A stretch of 64,000 nucleotides of DNA from Armatimonadota bacterium (GCA_013359125.1 JABWCR010000003.1:141550-205549), one strand, 5' to 3'; shown: positions 15,879 through 24,972, counted from the stretch's first letter. Notes: generated by a model from the sequence alone, not told the origin. Numbers and translations are program-made.

Positions 15879-18800
15879 CTAACAGCCGACGCCGAACTGC
15901 GACAGAACGATTGCCAGATCGACATCGTCCACGATTCCGTCGCCGTTGACGTCCTCGTTGAGCGGCCCAGACATGCCGAACGCCGACAGAACCCGCGCCA
16001 AGTCGATGTCGTCTACGCATCCGTCGCCGTTCACGTCGCCTAACAGCGGCTCCAGCCAGAATCCGCCCTTCAGCGCAAAGCCGCCGGGCGCCGTCTGCGG
16101 ATTGACGTTGGCATCGTGCTGTCCTGCCGTGCCGCCGATGGTGAAGCCGCCGCCCGTGCTGAACGTGCCGCCGCCACCGTCAATGGTGTACCATGGCACT
16201 CTAGGCCCGAGCGCAACGTCGCAACAAATGGGCGTACGATAGGTCAGTTCCAATTGCCAGCAGAAGAGCGTTCCAGAATCGCCTCCGGCAACGTCTGCTA
16301 TACGGATCTTCCAATCGCCGTTGGTCGCTTTTCCGTTCAAGCCAGAGAGCGCTTGATCGGGTCGGAAGGTGCCGGCAAAAGGCGCCGAACCGGACGAGAT
16401 CGGCGTTGCGGCATCGTCGTCAAAGACCGTGAACGTGCCGCTACAGTTGTTTGCGCCAGAGCCAAAGTTATCGCCCGAACCGCCGCGGCGATTACTGAGA
16501 ACGATCGCCGTGCCGTCCGGATGCACGAGGCTCACGACGAGGTCGCCGTTGAACGTATGATTGAAGCGTACTCGCACGCGGACCTTAGCGACTGCGTGCG
16601 CATCGGCAACGTTGATCGTGTGCTCTGTGGTCGTCAAGTCGGGCAGAGGCACCGAGAGGTTGCCGCTGCTGTAGTTCAGCACAGCCGGCGCTCCCAGGTC
16701 TCCAAGGCGCAGCGTAAACTGCACGGTTCCAAGGTCGGTGGCTCCGTCCTGAAGCTGGAGCGTTACCGTTACGTTCTGGTCACAGTTCCCATATAGGGCG
16801 AAGCTGAACGGCCTGATGGCAGAAGAGCCGATGCCGATGACGCCGTAGTTTTGGCTGGGGGTGATGGGCAGCACGTTGGCGTTGCCTTGCATCGTTGCGA
16901 CCAAGTTGACGGTTGCCGCGTTGCCGGTGTTTTCCAACGTTATGTTGTATACGACGCCTTCGCCTGGATCGGGATTGTTGTTCCCGGGCAAGCACGATTC
17001 AGACATCAGCGAGACTGCTCCAATGCCGATGGCCGGTAGAGCGACCTCGGAACCGTTGTAAACAACAAGGCCGAAGTCCTGATCCAGAGCGCCGCCGACG
17101 TTGGGCACGCCGTCGGAGTTGATGTTGGTCGCCTTTACGGTGATGGAGAATGAACCTGTTACGCCAGCGGGCAGAAACACGCTTTCGACGTTGTTTCTGA
17201 TGTCGGCCGTGCCGCCCGTTACGGAATTGGCTCCGGTGAAGACATTGCCCAGATAGGTTTGGCCGCCGACGGTAACTTCGAGGTCCAGATTGTTGTTGTA
17301 GGCCGCGCCGCTGGTGTTTCCGGGCGCGTCCGTCCATGCAAGCGTTACTCGAAACGGCTTCGTGTTGTCTAAGATCGTGCCAGTGAACGTCCTGGTCTGT
17401 CCGGTCGCCGTAAACATCTGCGCGCCGACCTGATCCTTCAGCACGCGGCCTGTTCCGTCGAAGGCGCGGCCCATGTCGGTCAACCCCATGCCTTGGCTGT
17501 TCGACGGCAGGTTGCCGCCTGCTCCGGTCCCAGTTATGTACCTTGCGGAGTTCATCAGAAATGCTTTGGTCATAGCCGGGCTGGGGGCGGCCAGACTCTG
17601 GTTGATGAAGAACTGCCGCACCAATGCCGCTGCGCCCGCGACTGCTGGGCAGGCATGGCTGGTGCCCGAGGAGGCCGTATACCACTGCTGGCCCGCTGGG
17701 AAGAAGATACTGCCGACGCCGCCGCAGACGTTACTGCCGTTGTAACAGGGATCGGCTTGTCCGTTTGCAGGCGGATTGGCCACCTGATAGACCCCTCCGG
17801 TTACGTGCGTGCCCGGAGCGACGATGTCGGGCTTGATGCGGCCATCCGTGCATGGGCCTCGACTGGAGAAGCCGATGATGTCGTTGAGATTGTCCGCCCC
17901 CGAATCGGGGATCGCGCAACCATCGCTCCCGCCGAACGGATGCACGTTTTCGGACGCGCCGACCGTGATGACGTTCTTTCCTGTAGCCGGCGAGCCAATC
18001 GTGGTCGAACCGGAACCCGAGTTTCCGGCGGCGAAGACGATCACCATCTCTTGATTGCCGGCGTTAGGCACAGCCGAACCGGCAGGCTGTGCGTCGCGCA
18101 CTAAAAAGTCATATCTCTGCGCGTTTGTATTGTATGCGCCGCCCACTGCCGCGCCCCAGCTGTTGGTGCTGATTCGCGCGGTATCCCGATAGGCTCGGCT
18201 CTGAAGATTTTCAAAGTCAGGGTTTGTAAAGCCGGGGTCAAAAATGACGGACCCGCCTACTTTTACAAACGGACAGACTCCAAGGCCGTACCGAAAGCCA
18301 GAAGCGTCGGCATGGGGGAAGCCTGAACTATTGTTGTATCCCGCCACTATAAAGGCGTCGATAGTGCCGTGGCCCGCACAGCCGCGGCCCGTGTGCGATC
18401 CGACGGTGCCTTCATTGCGATGGTAGGCCACTCGGCTTGTGCCGGGTCGCACGCCGTTCACGTAAAGGCCAAAGTGGTTGGGCGAGGTGGTCGCGTTGTC
18501 GATTCCCTGGTCGGACACATCGACCGTGAAACCCGAGGCCGTAAACTGCGCCTGGGTAAAGCCCTTTGTGCCGAGCCAGGCCAAGTAGCCCGGGCCGGTG
18601 GGGACATTGCCCGTGATATTGCCCGAAATGATCTGATTCTGCCGCTCGTCGAGCAACTCTGGCTCGATGTAAGGATGGATCGAAACGACATCGGGGAGCG
18701 CGGCGACCTGATCCAGCTCGGCCTTTGACAGGCGAACGGTCAGATTGTAGTACCCCATGCTATGGTCGGAGACGATCGTTTCGCCGCCCAGATGCTTGAT

Positions 18801-19574
18801 CAAAGCATCGCCCGCGTCGTTGCTCTTCTCGTCGCGCACGCGCTGGATTTCGAATGCCTCGACCGGCAATCGTATGGCGTTCGGATGGATTCGGAACTCC
18901 TCGTAGAAAGGCGCCTCCCACTGAACGTGCGCCGCGTTGCGCGATTCGGTCTGCAAGGCGCTCAGCGAGGCAAAATCGCCGTAGACGAGGTAGGCGTTTT
19001 CTGGGATATAGGCGATGCGTTGCACGCCCCAGCCCTCCAACTGATCGATCCACGCCTGGCGGATCGGTCCGTTAAACTGAATCAGATGCAGCCGCTTGCC
19101 GTCGAATCCCTCGATCTGCGATCGGTACTTTTGGCCGCTGGGGATCGTCGTATCGATCTGCTCGACGTTCAGATAAACGACGTTCATGTCGTCGCGAAGC
19201 TCGATGCTTGGTCGCCCTATGAGTTGGCGAGCCAGTTCGGTCGAGACCTCGAACAGTTGGAACGAGCCGTAGTCGTCCAACATCCGTCCGCCCGCGTCCA
19301 GAATCTCTCGCGAGGCTTCGGGCGTCTTGGACAGAAATTTGTGCTTGTCGCCCGGGCTAAAGTAGCCGTCTATCGGTATTGGCAACGGCTCCGGTTTGTT
19401 TGCGTTTCGGCTTGGCGGCTGGGGTTTCTCGGCGACGCCGATCTTTTCGGCAACGGTCGAGAGAGCAACGGCAAGCGGCGCCTTTGGTTCGGTCAGCGAT
19501 ATCGTTCCGACCGATGCGGCGACCGTCGCGATCAATAGTCCCAAAGCGCCGACCCAGCGTCTTTTGTCGGTCAT
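15879..19574 (-). CDS. Secreted subtilisin-like protease (S8) with P-domain and dockerin-like tail
   Basis: The 1231-residue protein begins with a signal/anchor segment (ALGLLIATVAASVGT). A long N-terminal pro-region precedes the S8 domain. The catalytic triad is visible as Asp355 (VSDQGID), His402 (GHGT) and Ser639 (SGTSHACPAVAGAAAL); GFSSRGPCTDGRIKPDIVAPG lies between. Beyond it are beta-sandwich regions, then a proprotein-convertase P-domain near residues 990-1130 (HTFNGDLVVSLVHPDGT ... GDWKIRIADVAGGDSGTL). The C-terminus has two EF-hand-like loops, GDVNGDGCVDDIDL and EDVNGDGIVDDVDL, each followed by a short helix, which resemble type I dockerin repeats. The TIM of secretion is outside the cytoplasm. 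It lies 30 bases downstream of an S74 fibre protein and is probably cotranscribed. Confidence 0.92.
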   Translation of the reverse strand: MTDKRRWVGALGLLIATVAASVGTISLTEPKAPLAVALSTVAEKIGVAEKPQPPSRNANKPEPLPIPIDGYFSPGDKHKFLSKTPEASREILDAGGRMLDDYGSFQLFEVSTELARQLIGRPSIELRDDMNVVYLNVEQIDTTIPSGQKYRSQIEGFDGKRLHLIQFNGPIRQAWIDQLEGWGVQRIAYIPENAYLVYGDFASLSALQTESRNAAHVQWEAPFYEEFRIHPNAIRLPVEAFEIQRVRDEKSNDAGDALIKHLGGETIVSDHSMGYYNLTVRLSKAELDQVAALPDVVSIHPYIEPELLDERQNQIISGNITGNVPTGPGYLAWLGTKGFTQAQFTASGFTVDVSDQGIDNATTSPNHFGLYVNGVRPGTSRVAYHRNEGTVGSHTGRGCAGHGTIDAFIVAGYNNSSGFPHADASGFRYGLGVCPFVKVGGSVIFDPGFTNPDFENLQSRAYRDTARISTNSWGAAVGGAYNTNAQRYDFLVRDAQPAGSAVPNAGNQEMVIVFAAGNSGSGSTTIGSPATGKNVITVGASENVHPFGGSDGCAIPDSGADNLNDIIGFSSRGPCTDGRIKPDIVAPGTHVTGGVYQVANPPANGQADPCYNGSNVCGGVGSIFFPAGQQWYTASSGTSHACPAVAGAAALVRQFFINQSLAAPSPAMTKAFLMNSARYITGTGAGGNLPSNSQGMGLTDMGRAFDGTGRVLKDQVGAQMFTATGQTRTFTGTILDNTKPFRVTLAWTDAPGNTSGAAYNNNLDLEVTVGGQTYLGNVFTGANSVTGGTADIRNNVESVFLPAGVTGSFSITVKATNINSDGVPNVGGALDQDFGLVVYNGSEVALPAIGIGAVSLMSESCLPGNNNPDPGEGVVYNITLENTGNAATVNLVATMQGNANVLPITPSQNYGVIGIGSSAIRPFSFALYGNCDQNVTVTLQLQDGATDLGTVQFTLRLGDLGAPAVLNYSSGNLSVPLPDLTTTEHTINVADAHAVAKVRVRVRFNHTFNGDLVVSLVHPDGTAIVLSNRRGGSGDNFGSGANNCSGTFTVFDDDAATPISSGSAPFAGTFRPDQALSGLNGKATNGDWKIRIADVAGGDSGTLFCWQLELTYRTPICCDVALGPRVPWYTIDGGGGTFSTGGGFTIGGTAGQHDANVNPQTAPGGFALKGGFWLEPLLGDVNGDGCVDDIDLARVLSAFGMSGPLNEDVNGDGIVDDVDLAIVLSQFGVGC

Positions 19575-19604
19575 GGCAATTCTCCTTTTGGTCGTATCGA
19601 TCGT

Positions 19605-20948
19605 CTACTTGCGAGCCTTGGTCTCGAGGAGTTGCTCGATTAGCTGATAGAGCCGCTCCAGTTCGCCCTTCATCTCGGCGTTTTGACCGCGCAACAGGTC
19701 GATCTGCCGCTGTTGCTCCTTGATCGCCTGAACGGTTACGGGGACGATGCGCCCATAGTCGATGGCGACCGCTTTGCCGTTCTCGTCGTAATTGATGATC
19801 TCGGGCAGGACTTGCTCGACTTCTTCGATGATGAAGCCCAAGTCCAGCGTGCCGCCGTACTCCTGCTTCCAGCGAAATCGAACGCCTTCGAGCTGCATGA
19901 CTTTTGCTATTGCGCTCTCGATGGGATGGATTTCCTCTTTCCAGTCGCGAGAGGAGTAGGTCGTCCATTGATTGGCCCGACCCCTTCCATCCGCATTCGC
20001 TAGGTTCGGAAGATCGATGCGAAAAGCGGCTGCCGCAAGTCCAATACCCACGCCGACGTAACCGTTTCCGGCCTCGACCGACAGTCGCGGAGTCCCGCCG
20101 CCGCTGTTGTCTACCACGGCCCAGCGATTGCCGGCCGAATCGAGACCGAAAAACCACTCTTTTTGAGGGTTGTTCGCTCTCACGCCGGCGAAGCCATTCG
20201 CTGTCGTTGTCCTTAGCAACATCCGGACGGGCGCCGTATCGTCCACATGGAGTTTGTCTAAAGGCGAGGCCGCGCCAGTCCCGATTCCCAAGAAACCGTT
20301 GGCCATTAGAGACATGATCGGAGTGGTGCCGATTCCCGAGTCGGAATACCATCGGAACGGCCCTCCATTGGTGACAAAACGCATCCAGGAGCTGGCGATT
20401 TGCTGGTAAAGCCCCAGGTCTGTGGTGGCGGTTAGCGCCGCGCCGCCTCTCTGGATAACGCCGCTGCCCACATGAATACGACCGTTGACATCTAAGGTTT
20501 GAATGGGAGAGGGAGTGCCTATTCCAACCGAGCCGGGATAGTTGACGGTGTTTCCGACCGTCTGCCAAGGTCCGGCCGAATAGAGCGAATAGGGCGCAGC
20601 GGTGATCGGCTGGCGCGGCGCGACGATGTTGTAACTGCCGCCTCCGCTGGGCCGAACGGCCAACTGAAGCCACCGAGGAGCGCCCATGAACGGAGCCGCC
20701 CCAAAGTTCAGTTCGACCGTAAAGGTGCCCTTGGTCACCGTAACGTTGTTGACGGCAAGGGGTCCGGCGACTATGTTGCCTGCCGTGAGTGCGTCGTATA
20801 ACCAAAACTGGAAGTCGAAATTACCGTTGGCGAATCCGGTCGAATCCTTCAACTGACCCTGGTAAACCCAGTTTGGACCTTGGGAGTAGAGCGAGCAGAC
20901 CACGGTAACGGCTGCGAGCAACGACAGAAGTAAGCGTGCATGACGCAT
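19605..20948 (-). CDS. Secreted fibre-like protein with C-terminal S74 intramolecular chaperone domain
   Basis: The 447-residue protein has a signal peptide (LLLSLLAAVTVVCSLYS) and a head domain (WVYQGQLKDSTGFANGNFDFQFWLY) resembling that of the 6689-9124 protein. Repeats GSVGIGTPSPIQTLDV, GFLGIGTGAASPLDKLHV and GYVGVGIG follow. From about residue 328 comes an S74/endosialidase-tail chaperone: YSSRDWKEEIHPI, with Ser332 and Lys337 at the spacing of the family's Ser-Lys dyad, then FGFIIEEV-like LDLGFIIEEVEQVLPE, AIDYGRIVPVTVQAIKE and a terminal coiled coil. In this family the domain trimerises the fibre and then cuts itself off. The start has GGAGGG upstream. It is the first gene of a two-gene unit with the subtilase. 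Confidence 0.88.
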   Translation of the reverse strand: MRHARLLLSLLAAVTVVCSLYSQGPNWVYQGQLKDSTGFANGNFDFQFWLYDALTAGNIVAGPLAVNNVTVTKGTFTVELNFGAAPFMGAPRWLQLAVRPSGGGSYNIVAPRQPITAAPYSLYSAGPWQTVGNTVNYPGSVGIGTPSPIQTLDVNGRIHVGSGVIQRGGAALTATTDLGLYQQIASSWMRFVTNGGPFRWYSDSGIGTTPIMSLMANGFLGIGTGAASPLDKLHVDDTAPVRMLLRTTTANGFAGVRANNPQKEWFFGLDSAGNRWAVVDNSGGGTPRLSVEAGNGYVGVGIGLAAAAFRIDLPNLANADGRGRANQWTTYSSRDWKEEIHPIESAIAKVMQLEGVRFRWKQEYGGTLDLGFIIEEVEQVLPEIINYDENGKAVAIDYGRIVPVTVQAIKEQQRQIDLLRGQNAEMKGELERLYQLIEQLLETKARK

Positions 20949-21087
20949 CTTGGGCGCCCTCCTTGAGAATCTTGCGAGCCAGTGCCCGCAGTGCGATGAA
21001 GGGTTATTCCCCGTTTGAGGCTGAGATTCCTTCCTTGGCCATTGATTTTTTCGCCGAATCCTGGAATATCATCCTTGGAGTCTAGAC

Positions 21088-21363
21088 ATGATCTGGTTTC
21101 TTGGGCTGCTTTCCGTCTTGTTCGGAGCCGCGGGCTTGGTTTACCGCGATCCGAAGTGCTTGTCGGCTGCGTTCGGATTTGCGATGCTTAGCTTGGCGCC
21201 GATGGCCTCCCTGCCTGTCGCCGCGGCGCTAATGGCGACCTGCGCCGCGATGGCCGTCTTTATGGTCGCTTTGGATCGAAAGCCTGTCCGTTCTCTAAGA
21301 CGCTTCCATCTTGCAGCGTGTAGACCCTATTCGCATACTCCAGCGTCTGAGGATCGTGGGTAA
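21088..21363 (+). CDS. Small membrane protein, unknown, overlapping an ABC gene
   Basis: The 91-residue frame starts with two strongly hydrophobic segments (IWFLGLLSVLFGAAGLVY and ASLPVAAALMATCAAMAVFMVAL) separated by a short polar turn. The start has GGAG seven bases upstream and TATCAT 15 bases upstream, both well placed. The last 104 bases run antisense to the end of the ABC ATPase gene, and the translated tail (SLRRFHLAACRPYSHTP) looks like shadow sequence, so the natural protein is essentially the hairpin of two helices. No family is recognised. Confidence 0.45.
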   Translation: MIWFLGLLSVLFGAAGLVYRDPKCLSAAFGFAMLSLAPMASLPVAAALMATCAAMAVFMVALDRKPVRSLRRFHLAACRPYSHTPASEDRG

Positions 21364-21940
21364 CCAATACGACTGCGCCCTCTCCGCGATGAGCGTTGAG
21401 CAGTTCGACCACGTGCATTCCGTTCTCTCGATCCAATGATGCGGTCGGCTCATCGGCAAAGATCACGGCCGGATCGTTGATCAGCGCTCTGGCTATGCAA
21501 GCTCTTTGCCTCTCGCCGCCCGATAAGGCCGCTGGAAATCGATGCGCTTTGTCGCCCAAACCCAGATCGATCAGGAGTTCCATTGCCTTCGTTCTCGACC
21601 GCTTGGCATCCATAGCGGGCGCCAACACGTTCTCCAAGACGTTCAAATAGCCCAAGAGATAGGGCTGTTGGAACACAAAGCCAAAACGGGCTCGGCGCAG
21701 AAAGCTCCGCTCGCTGTCGCCCATCTTGGAGTAGTCCGCTCCTTTGAAGGAAATCTGACCGGAAGTTGCAATCTTAAGGCCGCTGAGGAGGTAGAGCAAC
21801 GAGCTCTTTCCGGAGCCGGACGGCCCCAGTATGCCGATGAATTCGCCGGGATCAATGATCAGGCTCAGATCGTGCACCGCGCGCACGATGCGATCGCCGT
21901 CTTGGTAATCCAGCTCTGCCTGATGAGCCACGATCATCAA
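21260..21940 (-). CDS. LolD/MacB-type ABC transporter ATPase
   Basis: The 226-residue ATPase has Walker A GPSGSGKSS, Q-loop FQQPYLLGYLNVLENV, signature LSGGERQRACIARAL, Walker B VIFADEPTASLD and VTHDPQTLEYANRV. These are typical of the LolD/MacB/FtsE subgroup that works with FtsX-fold permeases as a mechanotransmitter rather than an importer. Its start overlaps the stop of the FtsX-type permease by four bases (21937-21940), so the two form one exporter. Substrate is unknown; lipoprotein release or peptide/lipid export are the usual jobs. Confidence 0.92.
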   Translation of the reverse strand: MMIVAHQAELDYQDGDRIVRAVHDLSLIIDPGEFIGILGPSGSGKSSLLYLLSGLKIATSGQISFKGADYSKMGDSERSFLRRARFGFVFQQPYLLGYLNVLENVLAPAMDAKRSRTKAMELLIDLGLGDKAHRFPAALSGGERQRACIARALINDPAVIFADEPTASLDRENGMHVVELLNAHRGEGAVVLVTHDPQTLEYANRVYTLQDGSVLENGQAFDPKRP

Positions 21941-23091
21941 ACGATTTTCCTCTCGACTATGGCCACAGGATCAAATCGCCGGAGCCTCCATGCGATGGTG
22001 CCCGCCGCAAAGGCGAGCACGAACACGGGCACAGGCAGCGTATAGAGGTAGGGCATCCACTCATCAGGCTTGAGCACCAAACCGCGGGGTTCCATCGCCC
22101 ACTCTCGAACAGCGGTCATGACCGCATAGGCCGTTATCGCCCCGGTCGCCCAACCCAGCGTTACGACGACCAAAGTCTCGCCCACCACCCTACGAAGCAG
22201 GGCAGCCCGCGTGAATCCGATCGCCTGCAGAAGCCCAAACTCGACGATTCTCTGTTGAAAATAAATGTTGGCCAGCATCCCCATCATTACCGAGAGCATC
22301 AGGGCGATCACCACAACGACAATGTTGATGATGAAATAGAGGTTGCGAAACGAGCGATGCGTCTCCTCAACGATCAGGCCATATGTCCAAACTCGGGCGC
22401 GTTTGCCCTTGAACTGTTCCTCAAGCCAGCGATCCATCCGCTTCTGATCGCGAGGCGATTCCGCAAAGAGCAGCAGATTGTTCAGCGCCGGATAGAAGTT
22501 CTGGTCGACAAACTCGTAAGAGGCCAGCCCGAGCCATACGTCGCCGCTCAAACGACCGACCAGCCTGACAGGTGTCGGCGCAAACTGATCGGGAGTCAGC
22601 GGAGAGAGCACGGTGTCGCCCAGTTTTAGTCCCTTGTTGCGCATTACAGGGTCGGAAAGCGCGACGGCGGCCTCGCCCGGCCCTGGGAATCTTCCCTCGG
22701 CGAGATTAGTCTTACAGTAGGCGGCCATTTTGGGCATCTCCTCCTGTCTAAGCCCAAAGATGACAAACGGCATCCGGCCAACGATCGTCTGGGCGTTCAT
22801 CACGCAGACGCTGGTTTCAAAGGTCTCTTTCAGGCCGGGGGCCTGCCTCGCCAGCACGCCCAGTTCGGGCTGCAAATCGCCCGAGCCGCGAGGGGTGATG
22901 GCGGCAAAGAATCGGTTATAGTCGTAAATCTTGAGAATCGTGCCGTCGATCGAGCGCAACAGCGCGATCACGCCGGCAATGGTCAGCCCGGCCAAGGCCA
23001 GCACGACGATCAGGGGTATCGCTCGACCGGGATTCCGCCGAAGAAAGAGAGAGATCGAGAGGGGATGCCCCTTGATAGGAGGCGGCGTCAC
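21937..23091 (-). CDS. FtsX/LolC-type ABC permease
   Basis: The start is set at GTG 23091, which overlaps the TGA of the upstream gene (GTGA), giving 384 residues; the longer frame would run deep into that gene. There is one N-terminal membrane helix (IPLIVVLALAGLTIAGVIALL), a periplasmic domain of about 200 residues, and three C-terminal helices (IINIVVVVIALMLSVMMGML, LVVVTLGWATGAITAYAVM and LPVPVFVLAFAAGTIAWRL), which is the standard single FtsX unit layout. It should dimerise and pair with the adjacent LolD-type ATPase. Translation coupling with a TIM-barrel isomerase upstream is odd, and no periplasmic adaptor or TolC partner is nearby. Confidence 0.88.
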   Translation of the reverse strand: MTPPPIKGHPLSISLFLRRNPGRAIPLIVVLALAGLTIAGVIALLRSIDGTILKIYDYNRFFAAITPRGSGDLQPELGVLARQAPGLKETFETSVCVMNAQTIVGRMPFVIFGLRQEEMPKMAAYCKTNLAEGRFPGPGEAAVALSDPVMRNKGLKLGDTVLSPLTPDQFAPTPVRLVGRLSGDVWLGLASYEFVDQNFYPALNNLLLFAESPRDQKRMDRWLEEQFKGKRARVWTYGLIVEETHRSFRNLYFIINIVVVVIALMLSVMMGMLANIYFQQRIVEFGLLQAIGFTRAALLRRVVGETLVVVTLGWATGAITAYAVMTAVREWAMEPRGLVLKPDEWMPYLYTLPVPVFVLAFAAGTIAWRLRRFDPVAIVERKIV

Positions 23092-23828
23092 AGCGCGCCG
23101 ATGCGCTCCAGATACTGAACCGAGGCCTCCACGCGCTCCAAAACCTGGGATTCGGTTGGACTTTCGCCTTCGATGCCTTCCAACTCCATGGCGCACGGAC
23201 CATCGAAGCCTGCCTCGTCCAATATTGTGAAGATGCGTGGAAAATCGACTATCCCATCTCCCAAAGGTGGAAAGTTGAAGTCCCGATAGTTCCCCTCGGT
23301 GTCCTTCAGATGCAGGCTGACGACCGCCGGCATCGCTTTGGTCAACTCCTCGCAGGCATCCGCGCTCTTGTTGTAGTAATAGATGTTGGCGGTATCGAAG
23401 TTGTAGCGCACGTGCGGCGAGTTAATGGCTTCCAGCGTTTGGAGGGCGATTTCCGCGTTGTGAGCCAGTTCTGGATGGGTCTCTATCGCGATGACAACGC
23501 CGTTCGCCCCGGCGATCTCGCCCAACTCGCGCATCTTTTTGATGATTTGATCGCTCTTTTCGTGAAGGCTCAAGAATGCGATCTTTGCGCCAAGCCGTGC
23601 AACGGTCTTAAAGGCTTGCTCGGCCTTCTGAGCGTCCCATTCGACGATTTCTCTGGGAAGCATCAGGCTCGAAACTTTCATGTCTGCCTGCTCCAACTTG
23701 CTTTTGACGCTCTCTGGGTCGTCGGGCAAGGGCAATTCGACATGCTTGACGCCCAAAGACGGCAAGTGATCCCAGATTCGAGACGGGTAGGGTCCGTAGC
23801 TAGCCGCGTTGCAGGAGATGACTCTCAT
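23088..23828 (-). CDS. Sugar phosphate isomerase/epimerase-like TIM barrel (AP endonuclease 2 superfamily)
   Basis: The 246-residue protein matches the xylose-isomerase-like/AP-endonuclease-2 barrel: VKHVELPLPDD, IAIETHPE with a metal-ligand Glu, VRYNFDTANIYYYNK with the Asp, VVSLHLKD with His and Asp, and CAMELEGIEGES with the closing Glu. These positions suit a divalent metal site used for isomerisation or epimerisation of sugars. The exact substrate is unknown. A TATAAT on the minus strand ends only 2 bases before the ATG, an exception to the 6-8 base rule. The gene leads a unit with the FtsX/LolD pair through a GTGA overlap. Confidence 0.85.
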   Translation of the reverse strand: MRVISCNAASYGPYPSRIWDHLPSLGVKHVELPLPDDPESVKSKLEQADMKVSSLMLPREIVEWDAQKAEQAFKTVARLGAKIAFLSLHEKSDQIIKKMRELGEIAGANGVVIAIETHPELAHNAEIALQTLEAINSPHVRYNFDTANIYYYNKSADACEELTKAMPAVVSLHLKDTEGNYRDFNFPPLGDGIVDFPRIFTILDEAGFDGPCAMELEGIEGESPTESQVLERVEASVQYLERIGAL

Positions 23829-23867
23829 TGATTATAAAGAGGGCGGCTTTCGCCGCCCAATGGATCG

Positions 23868-24077
23868 TCAGTCGTCCAACAGCCTTCGCGTTCCCCCGTT
23901 CAACGCTTTAGGGCCGCCGGTTACCAGTCTGTACACGACCACCGCCGCGAAGGCGATGATGCCGAGCGTGATCAGCGACTTGGCCAGGCTCAGCACAATG
24001 CCAAGCAGGCTTAGCGCCAGCTTCACCGCGATAAACGCCACGATGATTGTCAGAACGAGCTTGATCAGATTTCCCAT
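23868..24077 (-). CDS. Small membrane protein, unknown
   Basis: The 69-residue protein is mostly two hydrophobic segments (LIKLVLTIIVAFIAVKLALSL and SLITLGIIAFAAVVVYRLV) with a short polar tail ending GTRRLLDD. The start has a strong Shine-Dalgarno AAGGGGG about 6 bases upstream and a TAGAAT box (24128-24123 on the minus strand), so I consider it real. Its 5' leader of about 40 bases contains a long hairpin. No family is recognised; membrane location is inferred from composition. Confidence 0.65.
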   Translation of the reverse strand: MGNLIKLVLTIIVAFIAVKLALSLLGIVLSLAKSLITLGIIAFAAVVVYRLVTGGPKALNGGTRRLLDD

Positions 24078-24090
24078 TCTTTTCCCCCTT

Positions 24091-24121
24091 GTTGCGATCG
24101 ATCGTTCTCGATCGTCGCAAC
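24091..24121. other. Hairpin in the 5' leader of the small membrane protein gene
   Basis: The arms GTTGCGATCGATCG and CGATCGTCGCAAC pair over about 13 positions with one bulged base and a 4-base loop (TTCT on the plus strand). It lies between the TAGAAT box and the Shine-Dalgarno of the gene at 23868-24077, so it would form in the mRNA leader. It could stabilise the leader or affect initiation. As DNA it could also be an operator. Confidence 0.55.
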
Positions 24122-24147
24122 GATTCTACCCAAAGATGCGGGTCGGG

Positions 24148-24153
24148 TATATT
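24148..24153 (+). promoter_or_regulatory. -10-like TATATT of kdsA, leaderless arrangement
   Basis: TATATT ends exactly 6 bases before the ATG at 24160 with no Shine-Dalgarno. It decides the start of kdsA among several in-frame upstream codons. Confidence 0.6.
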
Positions 24154-24159
24154 CGGCTC

Positions 24160-24972
24160 ATGGTGGAGATTGGCGGCGCAAAGTTCGGCGGGGAGCGCTT
24201 GGCGCTCATCGCAGGCCCCTGCGTCGCTGAGAGCCTTGACCTGTGCCGTCAGATTGCCGAGACGATGAGGTCGATCTGCGCTCGCTTCGACATTCCTTAT
24301 GTCTTTAAGGCGTCTTTCGACAAGGCCAATCGCTCGTCCGGAGCCTCGCGCAGGGGACCGGGGATCGACGCCGGGCTGGAGGTTCTCTCGCGCATACGCT
24401 CGGAGTTCGATCTGCCCGTTACGACCGACGTGCACGAGCCGTCTCAGTGCGCTCCAGTAGCCGAAGTCGTCGATTTGTTGCAGATACCCGCGTTCTTGTG
24501 CCGTCAGACCGATCTGTTGGAAGCCGCGGCCCGTACGGGCAGGGCCGTGAACGTTAAAAAGGGCCAGTTCCTTGCTCCAGAAGATTGCAAAAACATCGTG
24601 GTCAAGTTAGAATCGGCGGGCTGCAACCAAATCTTGCTGACCGAGCGCGGCACGACATTCGGATATCGCGCTCTGATCGTGGATATGGCCGGGATACCGG
24701 TAATGAGGAGTTTTGGGTGTCCGGTTGTGTTCGACGCCACTCACAGCGCTCAGCGGCCCGGCGCATTGGGCGATCAGACGGGCGGCCATCGAGAATCGAT
24801 CCCCACCATGGCGAGCGCGGCGGTGGCGGCCGGCGTCGATGCGATCTTTATGGAGGTCCATCCCGACCCGGAAAATGCTTGGAGCGATGCAGCGACCCAA
24901 TGGCCCTTAGGCCAAGCCGAAGCGCTGCTCAGATCGCTTGTTCGGATAAGGCAGGCCCTTCGGGATTCATAG
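24160..24972 (+). CDS. kdsA: 3-deoxy-8-phosphooctulonate synthase (KDO-8-phosphate synthase)
   Basis: Condenses phosphoenolpyruvate with arabinose 5-phosphate to KDO-8-phosphate, a precursor of the lipopolysaccharide core. The 270-residue protein contains LIAGPCVAESLDLCRQIAE, VFKASFDKANRSSGASRRGPGI, VTTDVHE, LQIPAFLCRQTDLL, VNVKKGQFLAPEDCKN, ERGTTFGY, VFDATHSAQRPG and ESIPTMASAAVAAGVDAIFMEVHPDPENAWSD. These are the PEP- and phosphate-binding positions of the family. Its presence implies a diderm envelope with KDO. The start is 6 bases after TATATT. The last 44 bases overlap the end of a convergent GT4 gene. Confidence 0.96.
   Translation: MVEIGGAKFGGERLALIAGPCVAESLDLCRQIAETMRSICARFDIPYVFKASFDKANRSSGASRRGPGIDAGLEVLSRIRSEFDLPVTTDVHEPSQCAPVAEVVDLLQIPAFLCRQTDLLEAAARTGRAVNVKKGQFLAPEDCKNIVVKLESAGCNQILLTERGTTFGYRALIVDMAGIPVMRSFGCPVVFDATHSAQRPGALGDQTGGHRESIPTMASAAVAAGVDAIFMEVHPDPENAWSDAATQWPLGQAEALLRSLVRIRQALRDS

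Noticed and set aside
23829..23836. Leaderless promoter for the TIM-barrel gene at 23828
   Set aside because: TATAAT is present but ends only 2 bases before the ATG, so a transcript from it would lack the start codon; not counted with the leaderless set.
23809..24159. N-terminal extension of kdsA by 117 residues
   Set aside because: It runs antisense through a small membrane protein gene and its promoter; TATATT fixes the start at 24160.
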